Notes: generated by a model not told the origin, from the letters alone. Shown: positions 1 to 6,705, counted from the stretch's first letter. The stretch is DNA of 6,759 bases from Candidatus Eiseniibacteriota bacterium (GCA_023132135.1 JAGLYR010000125.1:1-6759); one strand, 5' to 3'. Translations and numbers: made by a program.

Positions 1-130
1 TCGTCACACGGACGGGGCGCTGGCCTTAACCAAGTGACAGGTGACAGGGTGACAGGCGACTGGGATTGGGGAATGCTGCTGTCCGCCGCTTGCGCTCTCC
101 ATGAATCACCCCACTCCTAGCCTGCATTTC
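1..130. other. Non-coding flank downstream of the VWA gene
   Basis: No convincing reading frame is seen on either strand. Apart from the GTGACAGG tandem array there is no recognisable feature. I looked for an intrinsic terminator for the minus-strand operon that ends at 131 and found no GC-rich stem followed by a T-run, so termination may be factor-dependent or lie outside the window. Confidence 0.5.
34..56. repeat. Short tandem repeat of about 8 bp, three copies
   Basis: Three consecutive near-identical units of GTGACAGG are seen (GTGACAG, GTGACAGG, GTGACAGG), followed by a degenerate fourth that begins CGAC. They lie about 75 bp beyond the 3' end of the VWA gene, in non-coding sequence. 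The units are head-to-tail and have no spacers, so this is a microsatellite-like array and not a CRISPR. No function can be read from it. Confidence 0.6.
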
Positions 131-2323
131 TCACCAGTCCTCGTCGCGCTCGTCCCGCCACTCGTTGCCGAAGATCTCGTCCTTCCACTCCCGGCGGGCC
201 TCTTTGACCAAGTCCAGAAGCTCCAGGGTCTCGCGGTCGGCCTTCCGGTCGCCGGCAAGGCGGTCCAGCAAATCCTCCACATCCCGGAGATGCCCGTCCC
301 TGGCCCAGTAGCTGTGGCGGAGGATCTCAGCGAACTCGGCTACGGCGCCGTCCCGCTGGAAGCTCCAGGAAGCATGCTCAAAGCGACGACGGACATCGGA
401 TCCATCGAAGCGCTCTTTGATCTCCGTCACCTTCCCGGTTTCTGGGTTCTCCCAGCGCAGGTGGACCGTAGCCAGTTTCTTCTCATCCGCGTCGTCGTGG
501 AGACGGAGCTCATACAATGCCGTCACCTTGTGGCCCGAACCTATCTCGCCGGCGTCCACCTTATCGTTGCGGAAATCCTTATCGGCCACATCCCTGTTCT
601 CGTACCCGATCAGACGATAGCGCTTGACTGCTTGGAGGTTAAATTCCACCTGGACCTTCACGTCCCGGGCAATGGTCTGCAGCGTGCCCGTGAGGTTCTC
701 GGTGAACACCCGGCGGGCCTCCTTCATGTCATCCACGTAGCAATAGTGGCCGTCGCCGTGGTCGGCCAGCTTCTCCATCAGGATATCGTTGTAGTTCCCC
801 ATTCCGAATCCGACGACCGTGAGGTAGATCCCGCGCCGGGCTGCGTTCTTCATGGTGTCCAGGATCCCTTCGGCTCCGGTGCGGCCGACATTGGCCACGC
901 CGTCCGAACAGAGAATCACCCGGTTGTTGTAGTCGCTGTCGTAGTTCCGATCCGCCATTTCGTAGCCCAGCCGGAGGCCCTGTTCGGCAAAGGTCGACCC
1001 GTGGGCGCGCAGATTCTCGATAGCATCAATGATCTCCTCCCGGTACTTGACGGATGTGGGGCGGAGAACCACCCGGCCGGTCGAGCCGTACTCAACGATC
1101 CCTACCCGGTCCCGCCGGTCCATCTCATCCAGGAGCCTTGTCAGCGCACGCTTGACCAGACCCAACCGGTCTTCCCTCTGCATGGACCCCGATGTGTCGA
1201 TCACGAACACCAGGTTCGACGGCTTCCGGTCCCTCTCGGCGACGACCCGGCCCTGGAGACCAACTCGGAACAGGACCAGATCCTCTCCGAACTCCGAGGG
1301 CGCCGCTTCCAGATGGATCGAGAAATCGCCCTTCCTCGGCGGCTCGTACTCGTGGGGGAAGAAGTTGATGAACTCCTCGACGCGTACAGCTTCCTTTGGA
1401 GGCAGATACCCGCCGTTCAGATACCCGCGGCAGACGGTGTACGAGCCGGTGTCCACATCAATCGCGAAGGTCGACAGATTGTCGTCCTCCGAGGCGATGA
1501 AGGGATTCACACCGTAGTGCTCGAAGAACATGGCGTCCACCGGCTCACCATTCGGAGGGACGACCCCGCCGTGGGCCATGCGGTGGTAGCCATTATCACC
1601 GGCGGGGGGCGGTGACATGGCCTTGGCTCCGTCGGTGCCATACATGACCTTTGAAGAACGTCCTCCGCGAACGCTAACTCCCTGGTGATGAAGACCGGCT
1701 GTCGTCGAGATGGCTTCCTCGACGGTGTCGATGGCGCGGACCTTCAGGTCCTTCTTCTCCACCTGGGCACCCCGCTCCAGTACGCTCATGTTCTTGGGTT
1801 CAGGAATGACTTCCGCCTCCGTGCCCTCCGGTTTCACCCGGGGCCTCATGACTTCCATGGGAGGCTCGGCGGGAACTTCCTCACGCACCAGATCAAGACG
1901 CCCTGCTCCGGAGGGTTCGGCCGCGGGCTCCTCGAGCGCCCTTGTACTGGTAGGCTCCCCCGCTGCGTCAATGACGTCCCGCTTCCCTTCCACCTGAACC
2001 TTGTCCAGCACAATGCCCTCGGTTCCCGCACCCTTCTCCTTCATGAGCATGGTCGTGGCGGTTGGCCCCTCCTTGGGAGCCGCCAGCTCCTTCATCGCAG
2101 GCGCTTGGACCTGAACATCCCTGGGAATAACATCCAGATCCGGTCCCCGTCCGATTACAAAGATCAGGAGCGCCGCGGCGGCCACGGCTACAGGGATCCC
2201 GATGGCCCAGACAGGCTTCCATGATCTACGGGTGCGAAATACCCGGGCACGGATTCCTCGCCAGACGTACTGTGCCTCTTTCTCGCTCAGTCGATCTCTG
2301 TGGCGCTTCAGTTCGTCCTTCAT
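131..2323 (-). CDS. Membrane-anchored VWA-domain protein (YfbK-like) with TonB-plug-like segment
   Basis: A 730-residue protein of the YfbK-like von Willebrand factor A family. Residues 1-36 form a short, basic, probably cytoplasmic tail. Residues 37-57 are one clear transmembrane helix, so the rest should be periplasmic. Residues 105-130 (LDKVQVEGKRDVIDAAG) and 193-236 (TVEEAISTTAG, then SVRGGRSSKVMYGTDG) resemble the N-terminal and plug region of TonB-dependent receptors, split by a Pro/Glu-rich linker. Residues about 270-360 match the family's conserved pre-VWA segment (STFAIDVDTGSY, LPPKEAVRVEEFINFF). The VWA fold spans about 369-545 with a complete MIDAS: D376-x-S378-x-S380, T444 and D474. 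Residues about 552-715 match the usual C-terminal domain of the family (DUF3520-type). The start at 2323 was chosen because it has a GAGGAG site 8 bases upstream; the longer open frame back to 2530 only overlaps the sigma gene. Metal-dependent protein binding is likely, and the partner is unknown. Its position directly after an ECF sigma gene suggests that it signals to, or restrains, that sigma factor. Confidence 0.9.
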   Translation of the reverse strand: MKDELKRHRDRLSEKEAQYVWRGIRARVFRTRRSWKPVWAIGIPVAVAAAALLIFVIGRGPDLDVIPRDVQVQAPAMKELAAPKEGPTATTMLMKEKGAGTEGIVLDKVQVEGKRDVIDAAGEPTSTRALEEPAAEPSGAGRLDLVREEVPAEPPMEVMRPRVKPEGTEAEVIPEPKNMSVLERGAQVEKKDLKVRAIDTVEEAISTTAGLHHQGVSVRGGRSSKVMYGTDGAKAMSPPPAGDNGYHRMAHGGVVPPNGEPVDAMFFEHYGVNPFIASEDDNLSTFAIDVDTGSYTVCRGYLNGGYLPPKEAVRVEEFINFFPHEYEPPRKGDFSIHLEAAPSEFGEDLVLFRVGLQGRVVAERDRKPSNLVFVIDTSGSMQREDRLGLVKRALTRLLDEMDRRDRVGIVEYGSTGRVVLRPTSVKYREEIIDAIENLRAHGSTFAEQGLRLGYEMADRNYDSDYNNRVILCSDGVANVGRTGAEGILDTMKNAARRGIYLTVVGFGMGNYNDILMEKLADHGDGHYCYVDDMKEARRVFTENLTGTLQTIARDVKVQVEFNLQAVKRYRLIGYENRDVADKDFRNDKVDAGEIGSGHKVTALYELRLHDDADEKKLATVHLRWENPETGKVTEIKERFDGSDVRRRFEHASWSFQRDGAVAEFAEILRHSYWARDGHLRDVEDLLDRLAGDRKADRETLELLDLVKEARREWKDEIFGNEWRDERDEDW

Positions 2324-2328
2324 CACAA

Positions 2329-2901
2329 TCACTCCTCGGCGCACAGGGCTCCGGTCCCGGAAACCCCTGGTTTCAGCAAAGCCTGCATTCTCTCCCGCGC
2401 CCTCAGGTGATGGACTCTCGCCGTCGCCTCCTTGCAACCCAGCGCTTCGCCGATCTCCGCAAAGCTGAGTTCCTGGAATTCGCGAAGCAGGAGTGCTGTT
2501 CGCTGGCGATGTGAGAGCCGCGCAAGGCATTCCTTGAGTCGCCGTCCCTCCCCCGTGAACTCTACATCGCGGGGATTGGCGACGGCGATCGCGCGGGCTT
2601 CTTCGAAGGGTACCATCCGTTTGAGCCGGGGCAGGAACCGGCGCTTCCAGTCCGTGGCCCGCCGGATGGCAATGACGGCCAGCCAGCCTTCGAGGGAGCC
2701 CTCACCGGAGAATCTGTGAATACCCTGGATCGCGTGAACGAAGGTGTCCTGCAGCACATCCATCGCCTCATCACGATTGCCAAGGTGGTAGGACAGGAGG
2801 GCGAAGAGCCGGTCCCGGGTTCGATCGTATATTTCCCGCCAGGCCTTCTCTTCCCCAGCCGCCGCGCGTCCGGCCAGTTCTCTGTCCTCAGTCGTTCCCA
2901 T
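2329..2901 (-). CDS. ECF-family RNA polymerase sigma factor
   Basis: A 190-residue sigma-70 family protein of the extracytoplasmic function (ECF) type. It directs RNA polymerase to a dedicated promoter set. Region 2 spans about residues 18-90, with DEAMDVLQDTFVHAIQ and the promoter-contacting stretch GSLEGWLAVIAIRRATDWKRR. A short linker (about 91-119) leads to region 4 at about 120-176, with LSHRQRTALLLREFQELSFAEIGEALGC and the helix-turn-helix recognition helix KEATARVHHLRARERM. The length is typical and there is no region 1, region 3 or C-terminal extension domain. The ATG at 2901 was chosen because AGGAGG lies 6 bases upstream; the GTG immediately before it is too close to that site. It is the first gene of a two-gene operon with the VWA protein, 5 bp apart. 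ECF genes are usually followed by their anti-sigma factor, so the VWA protein may play that part. The exact ECF group cannot be assigned by eye. Confidence 0.95.
   Translation of the reverse strand: MGTTEDRELAGRAAAGEEKAWREIYDRTRDRLFALLSYHLGNRDEAMDVLQDTFVHAIQGIHRFSGEGSLEGWLAVIAIRRATDWKRRFLPRLKRMVPFEEARAIAVANPRDVEFTGEGRRLKECLARLSHRQRTALLLREFQELSFAEIGEALGCKEATARVHHLRARERMQALLKPGVSGTGALCAEE
2332..2337 (-). promoter_or_regulatory. Ribosome binding site of the VWA gene inside the sigma gene's end
   Basis: On the minus strand GAGGAG lies 8 bases before the ATG at 2323. It is made of the last two glutamate codons of the sigma gene, just before its TGA stop. This decides the VWA start against the longer open frame and points to translational coupling: ribosomes ending on the sigma gene finish on top of the VWA initiation site. 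A GTG directly before the ATG is a possible alternative start but is spaced less well. Confidence 0.7.
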
Positions 2902-2907
2902 CACATT

Positions 2908-2930
2908 CCTCCTGGTGAGGCCTTCTCACC
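2908..2930 (-). promoter_or_regulatory. Sigma gene ribosome binding site with an abutting perfect hairpin
   Basis: Reading the minus strand, GGTGAG (2930-2925), a five-base loop, then CTCACC (2919-2914) forms a perfect 6-bp stem, and AGGAGG (2913-2908) follows with no gap, 6 bases before the ATG. If it forms in the mRNA the stem would stack directly against the Shine-Dalgarno sequence and could affect ribosome access. The same inverted repeat in DNA could instead be a protein-binding site. The sequence is direct observation; the regulatory role is inference. Confidence 0.4.
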
Positions 2931-3197
2931 CATGGAGTCGCAAGAGGGGGCAGCGGCGTTTACATCTGCCGAGGATGTTCCGCAATCGCCTCCCACACCT
3001 ATGCCTTACGAGGTTCCCACGGCGTTGTCAAGGGTGCCGCTGCCTGCGAGTGGGCGCAAAGCAGGCCACTTGGCCAGTTGCCGGAGTCAGAATCCTTACC
3101 TTCGAGCCGACACGGTGGCCATGCCGCGGGGTCCTCAATACCATGGACAGCCCTTGCTGCCCGGATCACTTGCGGTCTTGGACTCTAACGCAGAATC
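2931..3197. promoter_or_regulatory. Divergent intergenic region with presumed promoters for both operons
   Basis: The whole gap between the sigma ATG and the sppA ATG is 310 bp, and open frames through it do not read like protein. It must hold the promoters for both operons. The best element seen is a perfect TTGACA on the minus strand at 3031-3026, pointing toward the sigma gene, but the hexamer 17 bases further on (TAAGGC, 3008-3003) is a poor -10. Two GGAAC motifs, the classic ECF -35 core, occur on the minus strand (2981-2977 and 3017-3013), neither with a convincing -10 partner. A small palindrome, GGCCA-CT-TGGCC, lies at 3064-3075. No good promoter was found for sppA. The specific sites are candidates only. 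Confidence 0.35.
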
Positions 3198-3211
3198 GGA
3201 GGGAAGCTTCT

Positions 3212-4945
3212 ATGAAAGGATTCTGGAACGCGTTCTTCGGAACGCTCGTGGCTGTTGTGGTCCTGGTCTTCGTGATTTCCGGCGTTGTCTACTGGAAGAT
3301 CAACGAGCAGAGCAAGATCGAGAAACACTCGTATCTGGTGATCGACCTCTATGGATCGATTCTCGAGTACACTCCCCCCGGCGACATCATGAGCAAAGTC
3401 ATGGGCGGCGAGGCGGAGACCCTTCAGCGGATCCTCGATAACCTGGAAAAAGCGAGTGTCGATGACCGTATCGAGGGCGTCATTGTCAAGATGTCGTCGA
3501 ACGTGCACGCCGGCGGAGCCATGCTGGGGGAAATGCGCGGGGCTATCAGGAAAGTCAGGGAGGCGGGGAAGAAAGTCTACGGTTTCGCAGACTCCATGAA
3601 CCGGAGCACGGTTTACCTGGCGGCGGCGTGTGATTCCGTCTTCGCGCCCAGGGATGCCTACATTGATTTCAGGGGTTTCGGGGCAACGACGACGCACGTC
3701 CGGGGAACCCTGGACAAATTGGGAATCAAGCCGAATCTCCACAAGATCAAGGACTACAAGAGTGCTGCGGAAGTTATTCTGCGAGAGGATCTGTCGCCGG
3801 AGGCGAAGGAGAACCTGGGATGGGTGCTGGATGAGGTCTGGGAGAACATGATGAGCGTACTCCGGGAGGATCGCGGGCTGAACGAGGACGATGTTCTTGC
3901 GCTCATGCGACACGCTGCCTTCACGTCGGAAGAAGCCAGGGAGGGCGGTCTCATCGATGAGGTTCTGTACTGGGATGAGCTGGAAAACCGTCTCATGCGG
4001 GAAGACGATGACGAGCTTCGCACCGTTTCGCAGGGCCGCTATGCCGACGAAGCCCGCGAGGACCTCGATCTCAAGGGAAAGAAGACGATAGCGGTTGTTC
4101 ACGCCCAGGGCTTGATCGCCGGGCGACAGAACAAGATTGATCCGCTTTTCGGGATCATGATGGGGCATGAGACCATCGTTCGAGAGCTCCGGCGGACTCT
4201 GGAGGATGAGGATGTCGCCGCCATCGTCTTCCGCGTGGACAGCGGAGGTGGGGATGCCCTGACCAGCGACCTGATTGGGCACCAGGTGGAAGTCACATCG
4301 CATGAGAAGCCTGTCGTGGTTTCCATGGTGGACGTGGCGGCTTCCGGCGGGTACCACATTGCCTATCGCGCCAGCAAGATTGTTGCCGATCCGATGACCC
4401 TGACCGGGTCCATCGGATCCATCAGCGGCAAGCTCAACATCAGGGGGTTCCACGACAAGTTGGGAATCACGCACGACTGCGTTACCAGGGGGCCCATGGC
4501 CCTGATGTGGTCGAGCTACCAGGATTTCACGGATGAAGAGCGGAAACGCTTCGAGCAGAATCACTGGGACGGCTTCAACACATGGTTGGCGGATATCGCA
4601 GATCACAGGGGAATGACCTTCGAGGAAGCGGAAAAGCTGGCTCACGGGCGCGTGTGGATGGGGACGCAGGCGAAGGCAAACGGCCTGGTCGATGAGCTGG
4701 GCGGCCTGGACAAGGCGATTGAAGTTGCGAAGCAACTGGCCGAGATCCCGGAGGACGAGAAAGTTACGATCGTGCACTACCCGGAGGAGCAGGGCTTCGT
4801 CGAGACGGTGTTGGGTGGAGGAGGGGATATGACCGCGGCCGTGCGCTATCTCATCTATCGCTTCATCCGGGATGATCTGGCGGAGACGTGGCACATGATT
4901 GGTCAGCGGAACATGTATATGATGGAACCGGTGGACATCTGGTAG
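3212..4945 (+). CDS. sppA: Signal peptide peptidase SppA, 67K type (peptidase family S49)
   Basis: A 577-residue inner-membrane serine protease with a Ser/Lys dyad that degrades signal peptides left in the membrane after secretion, and some other membrane-bound peptides. Residues about 10-28 are the N-terminal transmembrane anchor, with the catalytic part on the periplasmic side. As in the E. coli enzyme there are two tandem S49 domains: the N-terminal one (about 42-255) supplies the general base K183 in DYKSAAEVILRED, and the C-terminal one (about 290-515) supplies the nucleophile S378 in VDVAASGGYHIA. The spacing of 195 residues is close to that of K209 and S409 in E. coli. ADPMTLTGSIGSISGKLNIRG is also a family hallmark. 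An oddity is DSGGGD at 343-348, where most members have NSPGGS. The start was chosen from GGAGGG at 3198-3203, 8 bases upstream; the open frame reaching back to 2915 has no protein character. It is followed after 70 bp by a secreted dipeptidase and is probably co-transcribed with it. Confidence 0.95.
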   Translation: MKGFWNAFFGTLVAVVVLVFVISGVVYWKINEQSKIEKHSYLVIDLYGSILEYTPPGDIMSKVMGGEAETLQRILDNLEKASVDDRIEGVIVKMSSNVHAGGAMLGEMRGAIRKVREAGKKVYGFADSMNRSTVYLAAACDSVFAPRDAYIDFRGFGATTTHVRGTLDKLGIKPNLHKIKDYKSAAEVILREDLSPEAKENLGWVLDEVWENMMSVLREDRGLNEDDVLALMRHAAFTSEEAREGGLIDEVLYWDELENRLMREDDDELRTVSQGRYADEAREDLDLKGKKTIAVVHAQGLIAGRQNKIDPLFGIMMGHETIVRELRRTLEDEDVAAIVFRVDSGGGDALTSDLIGHQVEVTSHEKPVVVSMVDVAASGGYHIAYRASKIVADPMTLTGSIGSISGKLNIRGFHDKLGITHDCVTRGPMALMWSSYQDFTDEERKRFEQNHWDGFNTWLADIADHRGMTFEEAEKLAHGRVWMGTQAKANGLVDELGGLDKAIEVAKQLAEIPEDEKVTIVHYPEEQGFVETVLGGGGDMTAAVRYLIYRFIRDDLAETWHMIGQRNMYMMEPVDIW

Positions 4946-5015
4946 TGCCAAAGCGCAAAGGGTAGAACGATGCACTCGTCGAATGCTGTTCTGCTCTGAC
5001 CTGGAGGAAGCGTTC
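4946..5015 (+). other. Short spacer between sppA and the dipeptidase gene, no terminator seen
   Basis: Seventy bases lie between the TAG of sppA and the ATG of the next gene. There is no GC-rich stem with a T-run, and no clear promoter. A strong GGAGGAAG ribosome binding site ends the spacer at 5003-5010. The spacing fits two genes on one transcript, but a weak internal promoter cannot be excluded. Confidence 0.45.
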
Positions 5016-6677
5016 ATGCGTACGGTGAAAATCATCATTGCTGCGGGCCTGCTGGTCCTGGGGATCATCACATTTCTCGTTTTCACCACTGGTGATGATG
5101 CCGCTGCCTGCACCAACCTGATCGTGACCAAGGGTGCATCGGAGGACGGCTCGGTGATGGTCACGTATACGTGCGACGGGGAGTTCCATCCGCGTCTGCG
5201 ACTCACACCGGCGGCGGACCACGAACCGGGCGAGATGATCGAAATCGTGGATTGGGGCGGCAAGATGCGGGGGCATGTGAAGCAGGTGTCCCATACGTAC
5301 GCCGTTCTCTACAACCTGATGAACGAGCACCAGGTGGTCATTGGAGAGACGACCTTCGAGGGACGGCTGGAGCTCCAGAATCCCGACGGGGTTCTCCACT
5401 ACTGGAAGTTGATGGCGCTCACCCTTCAGAGGGCCGGGACGGCGAGGGAGGCCGTCGAGGTGATGACGGACCTGGTGGAGGAGTACGGGTACTCGAGCAC
5501 GGGGGAGATTTTTTCCATTTCCGATCCGGAAGAAGCCTGGGTTGTGGAAATGATCGGCTCCGGACCGGGAGGGAAAGGGGCGATCTGGGTGGCCCTCAGG
5601 ATCCCGGACGGCTACGTCTATGGCCACTCCAACATGTCCCGGATTCGTGAGTTTCCGACGGACGATCCCAAGAACTGCCTGTACTCCGCAAACGTGACTG
5701 CCTTGGCCATCGAGAAGGGGTACTACGATCCCGATTGCGGGGAACCGTTCCGCTTCTGCGATGCGTATTGCCCTCGGGCGGAGCAGTGGGTGCGGTACAC
5801 CGAGACCCGGACGTGGAGTATGTACCGGAGGATTGCCCCGTCGAAGGAGTGGGAATCCGGCTGGCATCGCGGCATCCAGGATGCGGAACCTTGGCCCCTC
5901 TGGGTCAAACCCGACGAGAAGTTGTCCCTCAGGGATGTCTTCGATGTGATGCGCGACCACTATGAGGGAACGGAGTACGACATGACCCAGGGTATGGATG
6001 CGGGACCCTTCGGATGTCCGTACCGCTGGCGGCCCATGATGTGGGAAAGCGATGGCGTTCAGTATTCCTGGGAGCGCCCCATCTCCACCCAGCAGACGGG
6101 GTTCTCCATGGTGACCCAGTCGAGATCCTGGCTCCCCGACCCGGTGGGCGGAGTTCTGTGGTACGGGGTTGATGATACGTACTTCACCTGCTATGTCCCG
6201 CTCTACTGCGGGATCGATGCACTTCCGGAATCCTACACACGGGGCGGCATGCAGGAGTTCTCCTGGGATTCGGCGTGGTGGGTATTCAACTTCGTGTCAA
6301 ATTACGCCTGTCTCAAGTACTCGTACATGATCGAGGACGTCCGGAAGGTGCAGGGGGAACTGGAGGGGAAAGCCATCGCTCTGCAGCCCGCCGTGGAGAA
6401 GACTGCGAAGGAGCTGGCCAGGTCGGATCCTGAGCTCATGACGCGCTACCTGACCGATTACTGCGTAAGCCACGCGGAGCGTGTGGTTGATCGATGGCGC
6501 GATCTGGGCGAGTTCCTGCTCACGAAGTACAACGACGGATATGTCAAGGACGAGAATGGGCGACCGCAGGAGGTCGGCTATCCCGAATTGTGGTTGCGCG
6601 ATGTGATCCGGTTGCGGCCGGATCGCTTCCGACTCCGGGCGGATAAAGACACCGTGGAGACGGAGTTACCGTATTAG
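5016..6677 (+). CDS. Secreted C69-family dipeptidase (PepD-like, Ntn hydrolase)
   Basis: A 553-residue member of peptidase family C69, which cleaves dipeptides using an N-terminal cysteine uncovered by processing. Residues 1-31 form a signal peptide: MRTVK, a hydrophobic core (about 6-23), then TTGDDAAA. The Ala-x-Ala before C32 fits signal peptidase I, and cleavage there would leave C32 (CTNLIVTKGASEDGSVM) as the free N-terminal nucleophile. Other family stretches are GETTFEGRLEL (110-120), LQRAGTAREAVEVMTDLVEEYGY (137-159), WVVEMIGSGPGGKGAIWVALRIPDGY (175-200), APSKEW, MPLW-like PLWVKPDEKLSLRDV (294-308), MRDHYEGTEYDMTQ (312-325), GCPYRWRP (333-340), STQQTGFSMVTQSRSWLPDPVGGVLWYGVDDT (357-388) and EFSWDSAWWVFNFVSNYA (414-431). 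The length is usual for the secreted subfamily. The ATG at 5016 has GGAGG 8 bases upstream; the upstream ATG at 4983 would put polar residues before the signal peptide. It holds 11 cysteines, several more than I expect. It probably works in the periplasm or outside the cell, following SppA or other proteases in peptide breakdown. Confidence 0.93.
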   Translation: MRTVKIIIAAGLLVLGIITFLVFTTGDDAAACTNLIVTKGASEDGSVMVTYTCDGEFHPRLRLTPAADHEPGEMIEIVDWGGKMRGHVKQVSHTYAVLYNLMNEHQVVIGETTFEGRLELQNPDGVLHYWKLMALTLQRAGTAREAVEVMTDLVEEYGYSSTGEIFSISDPEEAWVVEMIGSGPGGKGAIWVALRIPDGYVYGHSNMSRIREFPTDDPKNCLYSANVTALAIEKGYYDPDCGEPFRFCDAYCPRAEQWVRYTETRTWSMYRRIAPSKEWESGWHRGIQDAEPWPLWVKPDEKLSLRDVFDVMRDHYEGTEYDMTQGMDAGPFGCPYRWRPMMWESDGVQYSWERPISTQQTGFSMVTQSRSWLPDPVGGVLWYGVDDTYFTCYVPLYCGIDALPESYTRGGMQEFSWDSAWWVFNFVSNYACLKYSYMIEDVRKVQGELEGKAIALQPAVEKTAKELARSDPELMTRYLTDYCVSHAERVVDRWRDLGEFLLTKYNDGYVKDENGRPQEVGYPELWLRDVIRLRPDRFRLRADKDTVETELPY

Positions 6678-6705
6678 CCTAGCCTGGATTATTCATGAAT
6701 CCCTG

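Noticed and set aside
100-124. Short words CATGAATC and CCTAGCCTG that recur near 6678-6701, suggesting flanking repeats of an element
   Set aside because: They are only 8 and 9 bases, occur in opposite order at the two ends, and no transposase, integrase or tRNA is present, so chance is the better explanation.
101-1615. A 504-residue open frame on the plus strand opposite the VWA gene
   Set aside because: It lies wholly antisense to a gene with clear family motifs and reads as low-complexity Val/Pro/His/Leu-rich sequence with no domain, as expected from GC-rich codon bias.
2324-2530. N-terminal extension of the VWA protein by 69 residues
   Set aside because: This part overlaps sigma region 4 in another frame and lacks protein character, while the start at 2323 has a good ribosome site and leads directly into the tail and membrane helix.
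2915-3211. N-terminal extension of SppA by 99 residues
   Set aside because: The sequence is Arg/Pro/Cys-rich with no resemblance to SppA, would bury the membrane anchor, and lies in the promoter region; ATG 3212 has a strong ribosome site.
5016-5111. The dipeptidase as a lipoprotein with C32 as the lipid anchor
   Set aside because: The lipobox position -3 is Ala where Leu is expected, two aspartates separate it from the hydrophobic core, and C32 is the expected catalytic residue.
3185-5263. A 692-residue open frame on the minus strand opposite sppA and the start of the dipeptidase gene
   Set aside because: It spans two genes and their spacer, has no recognisable motif, and is rich in His/Arg/Val in a way typical of antisense shadows.
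4863-5960. A 365-residue open frame on the minus strand opposite the dipeptidase gene
   Set aside because: It is antisense to a well-supported C69 gene, with no domain and no good ribosome site.
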